From Chrysomallon squamiferum (taxonomy: Eukaryota; Mollusca; Gastropoda; Neomphalida; Peltospiridae): DNA of 43,886 nt. Both the position numbers and the translations under genes were made by a program. This document shows positions 1 through 13,601 of the stretch, piece by piece (the stretch's first letter is position 1; each line of letters starts with the position of its first letter). The stretch is from assembly GCA_012295275.1 (NCBI GenBank), contig CM022670.1, positions 37,466,189 through 37,510,074 on the forward strand. Direction: 5' to 3'. The notes under the pieces are model-generated. The model searched no databases. It was not told where the DNA came from and worked only from the letters and a program-made list of their open reading frames with translations.

Positions 1-258
1 TTTTATTATTTTGTTATAATTTTGAAAGAATAAAAAGTAAAGAATTAAATATCTGCAGGTTGGGTAGTTAGCACACATTTATTCTCATTCAGTTTCACTT
101 ATGTGTATAAAAACAAATAAATACTTAGCTATGTTATCATATGCCATCCAAAATAAGGATAAAATAATTTATTATTATTATTTTTTTTTAATTATTTTAA
201 AAAAAATAGTTTTGTACAAGAATACTTTTAAATCCACTAATTTTCTTCTTTTTTTCAG
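1..258 (+). other. Intron sequence upstream of first visible exon
   Basis: AT-rich sequence with poly-T and ATT runs and no supported coding exon. It ends in a pyrimidine-rich tract and an AG at 257-258, which serves as the acceptor for the first visible exon of the NACHT-TPR gene. The 5' part of that gene lies outside the window. Confidence 0.7.
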
Positions 259-2971
259 GTTTTACCAGATTTACGTTCTTGGTGTGAACTAAAGAATTTG
301 AAACTTACAGAACAGTTTGTAAAATGGGTTAGAAGACTGAATTATGAATATATATATTTTTTTAAATTATGATGAGCAGTATTACTGTGAATGTTAAACT
401 TTAGGTGCAATTTTAATGAAGAAACAAGTATTGCATTGTCAAGAATTTGAAACATACAAGAGAAAAAAAGTAATGATTAAATTATATTGGTTTAAAACTT
501 AACATCATTGTATTTACACATAATCTTAAAAAAACACAAAACAAGCAACAAACAATTGAACACAAAAACAACAACAAAAAACTTTAAAACATTTTTTTTC
601 CACTGAGTTTCTACATTAAATTATTATGAATGAGTTAAAACTGTTTCCTTGTTTTCCAGGGAGGACGCCATCCTGACAGAAGGAATGTGTCGGATTTGGA
701 AAAGACTCAGACAAGCATTGAAACCTGTTACTATAATAACATAATGCCATTGTTTATCAATATGTCTTGGTGAGATTTAGGATATTGATGACATTTTCAT
801 ATATCCAGTAGTCTTTAGTTGAAATAGCAGTACACGTAACATTAAATTAATTTTGAAATATTAAATGAGTTTTATATCTGTATGAGAATTAGTGTGTTGA
901 TAAAGATATTCATTTTTATTTGATATTGGTGATTGATAGAATTTGGATAAATAGTAATAAACTGAAGGAAAAAAAAATAATGTTCAGTATATTAATTTTA
1001 AATAAACCTAGTCAATATCATGCATTATTTATTTTATCTGTCATGGTGTGTTTTATTTATCAAGTATATTTTCTGTTTCATGGAAAGCATAAATTGTATT
1101 GGTTCAGGAACTCCAAGTATTCAACAGACTTAGGTTATGCATTGTGCCACGACTATTGCAATATGTGTATATTGTATAATTTATGTTTTATATACCCACC
1201 CTGGCTTCTCATAACTCTAGCTAATTGTTGATATGAGAAACTGGGGTTCTGCTGGTCCCAAAACATTCCTAGGATGAAAACTATATTAAATTTGCCTGCT
1301 TAACTTCTGAATGCTTTGTGCTAAAAAATCAGTTGCCCAGTTTTCTTTTGAAAATAGCTAGCTCGTGGATGGTATGAATCAAAATCTATTGTCTAAGCTG
1401 AGGCACATGATGGAGTAATGTATTTTGCAGTGAGTCTATTGGTTGGGTGCCAATGTGGGGAGAGTATGCTGATGAGGTTATAGAAGATTACATTGAAGCA
1501 TATGGACTTCTGGTTGAAGATCTTCAAGTTCTTTATGGTGCCTATAGAGAAGACAATCTTAACTGTAAGAAAATATTTGACAGCATTTATTTAACATAAT
1601 AAACAATTTTCAGTTATTTATAATTTTTATGCTTTTTATTTCATACAAATTTCATTTCAAATCATTGAAACAAAATTTTTGTCTTGTAACATAATCATTA
1701 AAAATAAAAGAATTTAAATATATATTTATATATAGTATTTCTGTTAAGTGGTTGTTTAATACAGTGTTAGACAGAAAATTAAATTTGGAATAATTTTTTT
1801 TTTTTTTTTTCAAATGACACAAATAATTTTGTTAATATTTCAGCCATATTTCTGTTCCGAAATGACTCCTTTTTGGAAAAAGTTCCAGCAGCTGACCAAA
1901 AATATTTTGTTCAAAGAACGTCAGCTTCAGAAAAGATATGTGGGCCACGAGACAAAATATCTCAGAAGTTTCCTGTAAATATTTTTTTAGTTGTTTACTA
2001 GACAATTAAAAATGTACCCATTTTTATGACTGTTTTCCTCAGTGTTTCCAAAATGATGGGTTAAAAAGCTTTGATACAGAGGGTTATATATATTTTTTAC
2101 TGTTTGTATCATGTCTGAATCAGGCTATTTTCAGTTGTATAGGATTTCAAATAATAGTTCTTAAAATAAATGCAGATAGTTTGAAAACTGTCTCTTTATT
2201 AAAGGAATAAAATGAATAATGCCAGCATGTATCCAGCATGTTCTATATAGTTATTTATTTGATGATGAAACTACTTGTTTTTTAATTATTTAGGCTATCC
2301 GAATCAAACATTATAGCTGTGAATATAAAGGACTTGATCACAGACATAGACCTCAGCTAAAACTGGAGGATACAATTAAATTACAGGTGAGATATTTCTA
2401 GATTCCTCACATTATGTGTAGGACAATATTAGACATAACAGATGAAAATGAAAATGAATTTTAGTATTTGAAAATACCTAAAAAAAATGTTACGACAAAT
2501 AAACTATATAAGCCAGATACTGAAATACAATAAATTGTATTTTATTGTTTTATAAAAATTCTATTTTTATTAACTTGCTATGGAATTTCAATAACATTCT
2601 TTTTCATACTGTATTTTAATATGGCTTTTGTTTGTTTATTAATGTAATAGAAAAGAAAAATTGTTTTGAACAAAATTTATGAGAAAACTATAATCATATG
2701 ACGAAGTGTGTTTTATTATGAAATAATTCATTTTTATTACAGATTTTAGAATTTTTAAAACAGAGAATAGCATATGACTATTGTGGTGAAGCCCCAGTAA
2801 TAACTGATAACCCAGACAGTTTTGTGTTAGCTGCTCACAGGGAATTTCTCAGCCATAAAAGTCAATTAGTTCTTGGTAGAGACAGTGTTGTACAGAAGGT
2901 ATACTCATTTTACATATATATATATATATATATATACATACATAGATGAGTGTGTGTATCCATCTATCTAT

Positions 2972-3018
<47 letters not shown>

Positions 3019-5599
3019 TACAAACATGTATGTATGTATGTATAGGCTGTGAAAGCTATTAAAACTATATGTGTCTAGATATAAGCACGTGTGTGCATGT
3101 GTTTTTATATATATATATTAGTTAATAGTTTTTTTCAAAACATAACTCCCATAGGTGTTGCAGAAGGAATACAAAGAAAATGAAACTCAGTAGTTTAATG
3201 ATTATAAAATGTACTGAATCTTTTTGTGTGCATTCTTTTTCAGAATTAGATAAACTGAAACAGTTTGGTTGGTATTTTAGATGGATATCTTTTACATGTT
3301 AATTCATACTGATTTTCTATGGGGTTTTTGTTTTCAAATTAATTTTGAAATGAATTTTGCCTTCATAATAATTGGACTAAACTGTTCATTTTTAAATAAA
3401 TATGTTTTGGAAGACAAAAATAATAATTGTTGCAACATGGATTATTTACTGATATATTTCTTATGATACTTTTTTTTTAAATTTATTTATTTATTTATTT
3501 ATTATTTTTTTATTTTTTGACAGATTGAAGATTATATACTTCAAGATGAAAAGGACGTACCGTTGTTGTTGTTAGGCAGTCCTGGTTGTGGTAAATCCTC
3601 AATATTATGTAAAGCTGCTGATGTGATACTGCAGAAAGTGGAGTCGGGTGAAATTCAGGGGTAATTTCATTGTTTTGTCAAGTGTATATGACTTGTATTC
3701 ATAATTCAGCATTATATTTCTTTAAAAAAAAAAAAAAAAAAATGGAGGTGAAAAATAATATTTTAAGTCACTTTTTTGTTTGTTTCAGGGATGGAGGGAA
3801 GTCATGGCATGTGTTTTACCATTTTGTGGGAGCAGTGCCAGGTTCAACATACCTTGAACCAATGTTGAAGAGGTTGCTAAGGGAGACTGAAGTTGCCAAG
3901 GTATTATTCATATACCTTAGTAGTTTTTTTACTGTTAATAATCCATAAGGCAGAGGACAGCTTCAGTTAAATCCTTTATTTCTGTATTGGGTTTACCTTG
4001 TCTGATTGGATGGAAATATAGTGTGTAAACTTAAAAATAGCATTTTAAAATTATTTGAATAATGTTTTTCTTTTGTTGTAGGATTCAAGCAATATGCCAA
4101 AAGATCTGGATGCCACTGCACATTTGTGTTGTAGTGTTTTATCCAATCCCAACACGAGACCTCTCATTATATTTATTGATGCACTCAACCAGGTCTGTTT
4201 AGTCTTTGCAGTACTCAGAATAGATTTTGTGGTTTTCTCAAATATTCAACAGTATGAGTTGGCTAATTATAATATTTGTAAATATTTAACTGTCTTTACT
4301 TGAAAGGCATTAGATTTAACCAAATTTAGCATCCATTTGAATATGAGAAAAAAAAAAGAGGTAAAAATAGTAGATAAAGAATTATGATTCAGCACTTTAA
4401 AGTTGAAAAATCTACTTGAAAAATATATATTTATATATCACCTATGCATCAGACAGATGCATTATACAGATGTTTCCCAGATTCATTTATGTATCCATTT
4501 AGAGATGCATATATTCAGTCTTGAATATTTTTTGTTAATTTGTTAATATTGTTATTTGTGGTTACACTTTAGTTTGGGGAAGACCAAGCTGCAAGAGTGA
4601 TTAGTTGGTTGCCAAGGAAACTTGCTCCTCAGGTTCGATGTATATTTTCTGTGATCAATGACACTACCCATCATACAGCTTTGATGAGCAGGGAAACCAA
4701 GTCTATAGAAATACATATCAAACCTCTGGATGTAGTGTCAAGAAAGGTACTTTGTCTTCTCAACCTTTCTTAGTTGAATATTCCTTTATGACTTTATAGT
4801 TGCAGTTGTAAATATAAAAATATATTTTATGAATATTTTGACTATGTTGAATCAATTTTTTTGTGTTTTTTAAAAGGAAATTTGCTCTTTATTCAGATAT
4901 AAGGTCAAAAAGAAGATATATATGTGAAACAAAATTACCACTTTTTTTGATATAAGAAAACTTTTTTTTTATCATAAGGTGTTTTTGGTGATTTCTTTTA
5001 TAAATTGTATTTATATTGTATATTTAATGTATCTGTTTATGTTCCAGTGATCCAAATAGAACAAAAGAAATTCAAAAGAAAGATTGTATTAAGAATGAAA
5101 AATTCCTTAAAAGTAGTTGAAACACAAATATTTAACAAAGACAGCAAAAATAAGCCAAAAAACACCAGAAAACTACATCAATCAGTTCTGAAAAACATTG
5201 TTACAAAAATAATGAAATTAATAATTTTTTTTTTTTTTTTTTATATTCTTTTAGAACATGGTTAAGGACATGCTTAGTAGGAATTGTAAAACTCTGCCAG
5301 AACACCAGCTGTCACTGTTGTTAGATCATGAGTCGTCAGATAATCCACTCTGGTTATCTGTGGCCTGTGAGGAACTCTGTCTCATTGACGACAGTCAGCT
5401 CATCACAGAGACAATTAAAAACTTTCCTGATGGCCTTTTGAAGTAAGATTATGTTTACAAATACACCTTTATACAAACAGACACACATCCACACTCCCCC
5501 TTGCTTGCAAACAGACACCAGCTCTAACATACAGATTCGACTTATTACAGAAACAATTAGAAACTTTCCTGAAGCCTTGGATTTCAAAATTTAAAACAA

Positions 5600-5647
<48 letters not shown>

Positions 5648-8600
5648 TGGAAAGTAAATCCAACTTTAAAACAATTAAAATATATATATATATTTTTTAA
5701 TAATTCATTTAATTACATTAAATTATATTTATCATTTCAAAGATATCTTGATTAGTTCTCAAAAATGTACGAAGCTCAGGACATGTTTAACTGACTTATA
5801 AAAATATTTCCACAGTCTTTTAGAACAATTACTGTCTCGGTTTGAGAGTGAGAGGGGAGGCAACCTAGTGGTAGCAACACTGTGTTTGTTAGAGGCCTCG
5901 GCAGCTGGTCTGCTGGAATGCGAACTGCGAGAAATACTCGGACAGGAAGACACTTTAATGCCACCATCACCGTATGATGAAAAAGGTCAGACGTCCTGGC
6001 TGTTTGTTGTAGCCATTGTTGGGTGCAAGGTGCATTGGGTTGTACATTTTTTTATTTGTGAACTGTTTTGGGTTTTTTCTTTGCTTTATTCTTTTTTTAG
6101 TTCTTAGCATTTTGGAAATTTTTAAAAATGTATTTTAATATTCATGTTGTACACGAGTGCTGCATTTAGTACTTTTAAAAATAAATGTGAATGTGATTGT
6201 AGAATATGAGATTTTTTTTAATTATTATTATTATTATTTAGACAAATTTTAAACAGTTTAATGTATTGTATGCATGCCTTTAGGTTAAACTGCTAATTCC
6301 ATACAAGAATTGTTTGTGTTTGTTTTCATTTTCAAAAATCAGGATCAAATAACCAGTTACTCACTTTTAAAAAAAAAAAAAAAACAATTTCAGAGGAAAA
6401 AGAATGTTCAGAGAAAGACAAAGTCAAACAAAGTGGCTGTCTTCCTGAATCAAAATGGCAGCGAGTGTTTACAACTCTGAAACCATTTCTTAGACCATAC
6501 GGAGACAGCAAAGAAGGGCGACTTGACTTCTATCACAGAGCACTAAGCAAAGCTGTTCGCAAAAAGTTAGTAAAAGATCCATTTCACACACATTTGTTTA
6601 AATAAAAATTTTAAACAGTCAGCAGATACAAAGAGGGAAGATGCATTTTGAGAATAAGATAACAAATTTAATAACTTCTCACCTATTACTAGATCAACAA
6701 ATTAAAGAAGAAATTAGTTTGGCCTTTAGTTTGACTTTTTTTCTTTTTATTGTGAATAATTAAGTCAGGACACTGTCTTACTAAATAATGAAATTTTTTA
6801 ACAACTAAAATTATTCTATAATTAGTATTTTTCCTCGTTATAGGTACTTCCAGAAATGTGAAGATGAAGGTGATGAGGAGCATGTTTCTGAGGAAGAAAA
6901 ACCTGATGCTTATTACTGGTGGCACAAAAAGTTAGCCGATTACTTTGCACATGTTACCAACATAGATCGGAAAGTTGAGGTATTTATAATTTTCTTTTTT
7001 TTTTCTCTATTCATCTCATTTTTTAAATTTTTTATTGAATGTTACAATCTTCTTTTCTTTTTAATTATTTTCATTCAGTCCTGTGTTTTGTTTGTTTTTA
7101 CAATGTCTCTGTTCTTTTTCTTATAAATGTCTATGGTTTAAATTCATTTGGCTTTTAAAATGTTATGTTAAAATTTTCGTTCTTTTTCTCAGGAATATCC
7201 TTATCACCTTGTTTGCCTTGAAGATAAATACAGGTTGTGCCAGTGTCTGTGTGATTGGGAGACATTTGATAAATTGTATAATGATGAATATAGTTCACTT
7301 CTTCTTTCGTTTTGGAGAAAGGTAAGGAGATGTATCTGTCAGTTAATAGAACATTTTCTTTTGTCTTTTTTTGACAGGAAGATTAATCTTTTAATAATTT
7401 ATATTTGGGAATGTTAGTTCTATATTACATTATTAAACATTACACATTAGAAATTAAAAAAGAAAAACAAATGAACTAGAAAATATACATGTATATCATT
7501 TTCAAAAACAAATTATTTAATAATTGTTTTTTATTATTTTATTTCTTTTTTTAACCTTTTGTGTATTAAGGTTGGAACGTCTTCAGAAATGATTTCACAC
7601 TACGAGGCTGCACTGAGCAAGTTCGAGGAAGACGAAACGGTTAATGAAGAATCTGTCTCAATACAGTACGAAAAAGTCTGCAGGGTTGTGTATGTGTTTA
7701 TCTAGTATGTCACTTAACATCATGTGTATTTGTTTCTTGGCACATTCCTGATGATGCCTTCTAAATCTTGTGAAAATTTTCAGGTTCTTGCTCCTTTCTT
7801 TAAAAAATAGTTTTGTCTCATTTAATTTAATTGTTTTGTTTTTTAAAGGATTCAGGCTGGCAAACACCATGAAGCACTGGAACTGCTCAAGACTGCTATG
7901 AAGATAGAGGAAATAGAATTAGGTGCCAGACCTCATCGTATGGTGGAACTTTTTGCACTGATGGCAGAAATATATGACGAAGCAAGTTTATCTACTTTTC
8001 TTTTTTATACGTATATTAAGTTTTATTGACTTTATTTTAGAATAAAGTATAAACATTTGTTTGTTCAGTTCCATCTTAGTATGTTGTTTATTATTGTTTT
8101 CATTCAAATGGGTTAAATTCATAACCACTGACATTTTGAAAGTCTGTTATCTTTAGCACTAATGTTATTACTTGAAAATTATTTATTAAGTTTTTCTAAA
8201 AAGACATTTTTTGCTGTTTTAATATTTTTTCGGTTCTCAGTGCTATAATTACAATTTTCTATGGTTTTTATATAAAAAAATGGTGTGAACAACTGATAAA
8301 ATTCTACTTCCAGAAACTAAAGTTAAATGACTTCGTTTCTCCTTGTCAAGTTCCTGATCTGAGGAAGACAATATATTATGGCAGAAAGTCAATAGCAATC
8401 AGAAAAACACTACCAGGCTCATATCATAAGGTTTGATTATCTACAGAAATACTGTTGTCCATACTTAACTATAGGCTGCCTTTCTTTTGAGAGGAAATAA
8501 ATAGTGCATTTCTATTTCAAATGGTAGTGATGATATCTGAACATTTTTACTTGCTCTATAATAACCTTTCCTACTTTTCCAAATATATTAATAATTTTTT

Positions 8601-10547
8601 TTTTTTAATGAATGTATGTTAATGGCACCATGCCATATTTTTCTATGGTTATTTGTGTAAAGACAATATTGGAAGATACAATCTATTACATTCCATGGAT
8701 ATTTTTCATTGCTTAAGGGATTTTCTATTCCATTCATGAGGCACTGACTAGAATGGAAAGTAATTCCCTGTGCACAGAACAAATTTCATCTCACAGTATT
8801 CTTAGGCCTGAAACCAGGATACAAACCAATGAACAGCATCCAGCTCATTTTCCTTGTTTTGTTATTATTTATTGTTTTTATTTTAGTTCAAGCTAGCCAT
8901 GAGTTTGATGAAGCTGGCCTTCAACATGGAGAGTTGGGAAGCTTGTGGAGGGGGTGCAGAACTGTCAGGCAATGATGCTTTAGCCGAAGGCAATAAATAC
9001 ATAGACAGAGCTATTAAAATATTTCAAGAGGTATTTTGTCAATTTTTAATATACTTATTTGTCATATTTTGTTACTGGCCATCTTTACAACATATTACTG
9101 ATAGTAATTAATAAATATTCTCTTAAAATTACAAGAGAAAAATAAATTACAACTTTTTCTGCCTAAAAATAATTCATGGACATTTTTCGATAATCTCATT
9201 AATCTCGTGAAGAAAGATTTCAAGAATTATATCTTCTGACATCCAGCACTCTAGCATGTATTTCAGTTCCAAAATAAATATCGTTTTTTTCCCATTAAGA
9301 CAGTATCAAGTAATAATTCTTCACATTCTAATATATACTCTTTTTTTTCCCATTAAGACAGTATCAAGTAATAATTCTTCACATTCTAATATATACTCTT
9401 TTTTTTCTAAAGCTTAATGATATGGGTCATTATGCAGAGGCACTGATGACAAAAGGAGTTCTAGCACCAAGGGGAAGCATGGAACAGCTGAAGGTAAAAT
9501 TGTTTTTGAAATTTGTATCTGATTTTAGTAATGAAGTTATTTTCAAACTGATAGAGGTAGAATGATGTCTGAGAATGTGTACATTTTATTTTTTGTGTTT
9601 ACGCACTTTATTATTTTACAAATCTAAACTAGTGCAGAGTTGTTTAATTGGGTGTGTATAAACAAGATAATAAAGATACTTCAAAGTTTCCGTTTCCTTG
9701 AATTTATTCATAGATACTGACACCTAATAAATGAATTACCTGTTATTTCAGTTGTACAACTAGTTGAATTTTATGTTGTTTTTGTCTTCCACTTCAGCTG
9801 TATAATGAAGCAATGGATCTCTGTATGCAGATGTATGGAGAATTGCATATACTCACTTCCAGACTGTACATAAACATTGGTATTGTATACGAGGACAACA
9901 GTGACTATAAAAAAGCATACGAATATTTCAAAAAATGGGCCAAGGTTAGTGAAGAAATTCTCGGCCCAGAGCATCCAAAGACACTGAGAGCGAAAGGCGT
10001 GTTACGGGAGTCGAGGTACAAACGGATAGCTCAGGAGCTCGGGGAGTGGGACAGCGAGAGGCAAGAAGAGGAAGAAGAAAATCACCCAGAAAACGAAGAC
10101 TGGGAAGAGGAGGAGAATCCAGATGCCGAACACGGATTCGAGGAAACGCACTACCCGAACGAAGGACATCTGGTGATGCATTCAGACGACGAAGTGAACA
10201 ACGGTGCTGGCAACAATGAAACGAGTAATCCTGCGTCTGCGGACCAGATTCTTGTCGATGATGATTTTTCTGACGATGAGAACAACCAGGTGTTGATGAA
10301 TGGATATTTCACCGAGGAGGATGATCAGATTTCTATAAATGAGGAGCACACGGACAGTGAGAATCTGTACGATGATAATTTTGAAGATTATGACGAGCAA
10401 TACATACTTCATGTGGACAGTGGTCCAGTTATTGAAGAGTTTAATATTCATTTAGGTGACGACGATAATGATGACAATGATATTGTTGAACTTGTGTCGA
10501 GGGATATTGACAATCGTTATGCAAGTGACAGTGAACATGAAAACTGA
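259..10547 (+). CDS. Nephrocystin-3/TTC41-like DUF4062-NACHT-TPR protein (3' 21 exons)
   Basis: Exons: 259-327, 660-769, 1431-1564, 1844-1974, 2294-2386, 2743-2898, 3524-3660, 3789-3900, 4082-4192, 4573-4746, 5255-5442, 5816-5985, 6394-6565, 6844-6979, 7193-7321, 7571-7689, 7849-7981, 8314-8430, 8887-9030, 9413-9493, 9798-10547. They total 3366 nt (1121 aa plus TGA) and every phase matches. Seen: a DUF4062-like start (LPDLRSWCELKNLKL, then ESIGWVPMWGEY and IFLFRND); Walker A GSPGCGKSS at visible residues 249-257; Walker B LIIFIDALNQ at 342-351; LLSFWRKVG and helical TPR-like pairs from about residue 700; a TPR hallmark AYEYFKKWAKVSEEILGPEH near residue 915; and a D/E/N-rich tail from about 958 to the end. 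Known: this is the STAND NTPase architecture of nephrocystin-3, TTC41 and the DDB_G0287407-type proteins. Inferred: an ATP-dependent scaffold or switch, in ciliary or innate roles. The start codon is upstream of the window. The assignment among these paralogues is open. An AATAAA lies at 10604-10609. Confidence 0.9.
2919..3040. repeat. Compound microsatellite (TA, ATCT, CA, TATG)
   Basis: Intronic run of (TA)n, then CATC/ATCT units, a (CA)n of over 40 bp (about 2973-3016), then TATG repeats. Simple-sequence DNA in the intron before the Walker A exon; no other function visible. Confidence 0.9.
9284..9408. repeat. Perfect 58-bp tandem duplication at an intron 3' end
   Basis: Two head-to-tail copies of a 58-bp unit; cccattaaga starts at 9291 and again at 9349. 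I see no mismatch between them. The second copy runs straight into the poly-T tract and acceptor of the next exon (9413), so the duplicated piece includes branch-point-proximal sequence. The lack of divergence suggests a recent event. Confidence 0.9.
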
Positions 10548-11673
10548 GACAGTGATATAAAGTGAGAGTAAGCATTGAAGAACAATTAAACTGACTTATT
10601 TATAATAAAAAATTGTTTTGTTGTTGTTATAAAAATACAGATAAATATAATTTAAAAGTATTTTTTATATATATATATATAAAAAAAATAAATATGAATA
10701 AACAGGAAAATATAAAAACAAAAGTAAAAAAATTAACACTGAAAATATTGCCATCAAATAGTTTCAGAAGAAATAATCTGTAATTTCCATGTGCCTCACA
10801 GATACATTTTGTTAAAATAACTGACTCAATGTATGTAATGTATCATTACAGAATTTTTTGTTTTTCACTAGTCTACACGAAGTAACAAAACCTTTCAGTA
10901 AATTCAAGCATGACAAAATTATAATTTTGTTAACTACACATACTGACCCAAAATAATAAATTAATAATATATGCAGAAGTGGGGTTCAAAGCTAAATAAT
11001 AAATATGGTCATTAAATATATTTTTATAATCTTCAAATACATTATTTATCAATTATTTCAACCAGTTTTAGAATTAATTTACTTTTTAACTGATTTTTAA
11101 AAAAAGGAAAACAATGAAATATATAAATTAAATTCTTTATTTAATTTTCATTAAATATAACATGCAGTGTTTTAATTAAATATTCTTACATAGTTCAAGT
11201 GACAATGTCTGTCCATCCTTCCATTCATCAATGCAGATAAAACATATATGTCTGTTTACATTTAAAATAATGACAATACTATTTTAAGAAATAATGTTCA
11301 TCATGTCATCAATTTCAATGAATTTTCTACTGTAAAATATTAAACAAAAGTTAAGAAAAAAAGAAAAAGTAGAAAATGGTAAAAGATATGGTCATTAAAC
11401 AAATACTACAAAATCACAACATCATATCTGATTTACAAAAAAAAAAATATTATGGAAAGTAGGTTAAACAAATAAACTGCAGTTAAAATTAATCCTATTT
11501 GTGACATCAACAAATTTAAAAAAAACACAAACATTTAATAAAAGATTTTAACATTAAAACTGGAAGATTGCAGTATAAAAATATTGATAGTAATGTACAT
11601 AAGAATGGAGGTCAATGTAATTTCACTGCTGTGAGGAAATAAATGAAATTTGTTTTCTGTTTACAAAACTTTG
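10548..11673. other. Convergent 3' flanks of the NACHT-TPR and Asterix genes
   Basis: AT-rich sequence without credible ORFs, between two convergent stop codons. It holds the AATAAA of the + strand gene (10604-10609). For the - strand Asterix gene it offers candidate signals: TTTAAT at 11534-11539 (ATTAAA on the - strand) and TTTATT at 11136-11141 (AATAAA on the - strand). Most of it is probably 3' UTR. Confidence 0.6.
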
Positions 11674-13601
11674 CTACCAGGGAGGCTGCATTGGTTGGGG
11701 ATTTTGTAAATAGGACATCACAACAGCAGATATTGACAACCTGAAGAAAAAAAAAAATAAAAAAAAAAAAAATTAATATCAGGTTTTGGGGGGGGGGTTT
11801 AAATTTTTTTAAACTGCATGGATTAACATCAATAATTATACATCACTGATTAAGAAATAATAATGAATAAAAAAAAAAAAAAAAATAAAATGCAATGAAT
11901 GTTACAGATCATTAAATGTGATATGATCAATATTATCCTATCCTTTCAGTTGTGGATGATATACAGTAATCAATAATATAGCTAATAATCATTATTTGAA
12001 ATCTGAATCCTAATGCTTAGATAATGGCCTATTTAAAAAAATAACTAATTTAAAATTGGATATGTTGCGTTTTTGGTTCATACACCACACACACAGCTTA
12101 CACTGTTACAGTATTTATTTATTTTGTTAAATTAAAAAAATGCATTGAGTAAAATGTTCCACAATCAACTAACAAAGATGAAATAATTTCCAATGTTGTA
12201 CATGCTTTTGTAAGCTAAATGAAAAGACCAACAATTTGATACAAAAGATAAATGTCTTATTTCTGTTTGATAAATAACTCATAATTATACTATGGTGTAG
12301 AACAAAAGTAAAGATTGACATTTATCACAATTTCCTCACTTATTTTTAAAAATATTATAAAACAAGGGAATAAAAGCTTGACTTACATAAAACTACTGAG
12401 CATCTGTTTAGTATCTTCTGAAGTACGAGAGTTTGCAAAACTAATAAATGAGCAATACACAGCAACCCAAGCACACCATTTAAGCTGAAAGCACAAGAAT
12501 AATTTTATTCTTAAGTAATAAATATGATAATATTCTCATATAACCCATATAATAAATATTCTGAATTTTGTGCTTTTTAATTATAATTTATTGAATTTCA
12601 CAGACAGTAAGCACTTTCTTTTTTCATTAAAGTTTTGTTAAAAAATACAAAAATTACAATAAAATAATAAATATGAAAATTTAACAGGTATCAAAATGCC
12701 ATGAAGGATTACATTTAAATGTTCGATGTATTTAAAAGATCCCAGATTTAAAAACATGAAACAGATTAAATGTATTAAATAGACAAAATATCATTTGTTG
12801 TGGAAAGAGATTAATAAATAATAATATGGATTACACATATTTATACAAACCTTCATCATCAATCCACACATACTAAATATCATTCCTAGAAGGTTCATAT
12901 AATCAGGTGTAGGATCATCCATCGAACCACCTGGTGCAACTGGTTTAAATCTGTTTCAAATAAAATAAATAAGTCTGTTTAATAACATAAATAATAAGTA
13001 ATGTTTTCAGAGCAGATCACTGAAATGCAGTGTCTTATAGTTATATTTTATAATAATAAAGAAACAATTCATTAAATGATTTAGCACAGCTATATTAATC
13101 AATGATAAATTAAAGGTGTTCATCAAGAGTTTTTGTAAGTACTTATAATATTATCTCTTTTTCCAAATAAGACTGTGATGCCATTGATGATCTTTAGAAG
13201 CTCAGACATGATGTTTTTATCATTGCTCTACAGCAAATGGAATGTTATTATTTTTCACTGGCTTTGTTTTCATTCATTTGGCTCATACTACTAGTACTAC
13301 TACTAGTACTAGCGTTAGAATTATCTTGTTTCTGATCCTGTTGAGTTCAACAAGCATAGATGTAACAATGTTAGTGTTAAGTCATAACTTGAACTAAGGA
13401 TGTCTGAATGATTATCTTAAAACTGCAAGTTGCAGTGCACGATACCGGTTTCATCCAAATTGCGATTATCCAATAAATTAAAGTGCCACGGGAATTTACT
13501 TTAAGTAATTTTTTTGATAACTTTCAATCTAATTACCTTGTGATTTTGTTCGGCCTACGCGGATCATTTGTGTTATTTACTGAACTTGGTGTAGACGACA
13601 T
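11674..13601 (-). CDS. WDR83OS: PAT complex subunit Asterix (WDR83OS homologue), complete
   Basis: Four - strand exons: 13537-13601 (start ATG), 12851-12950, 12387-12484 and 11674-11740 (stop TAG). They sum to 330 nt and encode 109 aa, against 106 in human. Splice sites are canonical and phases agree. Diagnostic residues: NDPRRPNKI near the N-terminus, [52 protein letters not shown] and the C-terminal end [13 protein letters not shown]. Known: Asterix binds CCDC47 to form the PAT complex, an ER intramembrane chaperone for the multipass translocon that shields transmembrane segments with polar residues. The hydrophobic segments in exons 2-4 fit its membrane topology. It is head to head with UBE3C and convergent with the NACHT-TPR gene. 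The identification is very strong. Confidence 0.97.

Noticed and set aside
920-1231. 103-codon + strand frame
   Set aside because: Lies within a well-bounded intron (770-1430) of the NACHT-TPR gene and has random AT-rich composition.
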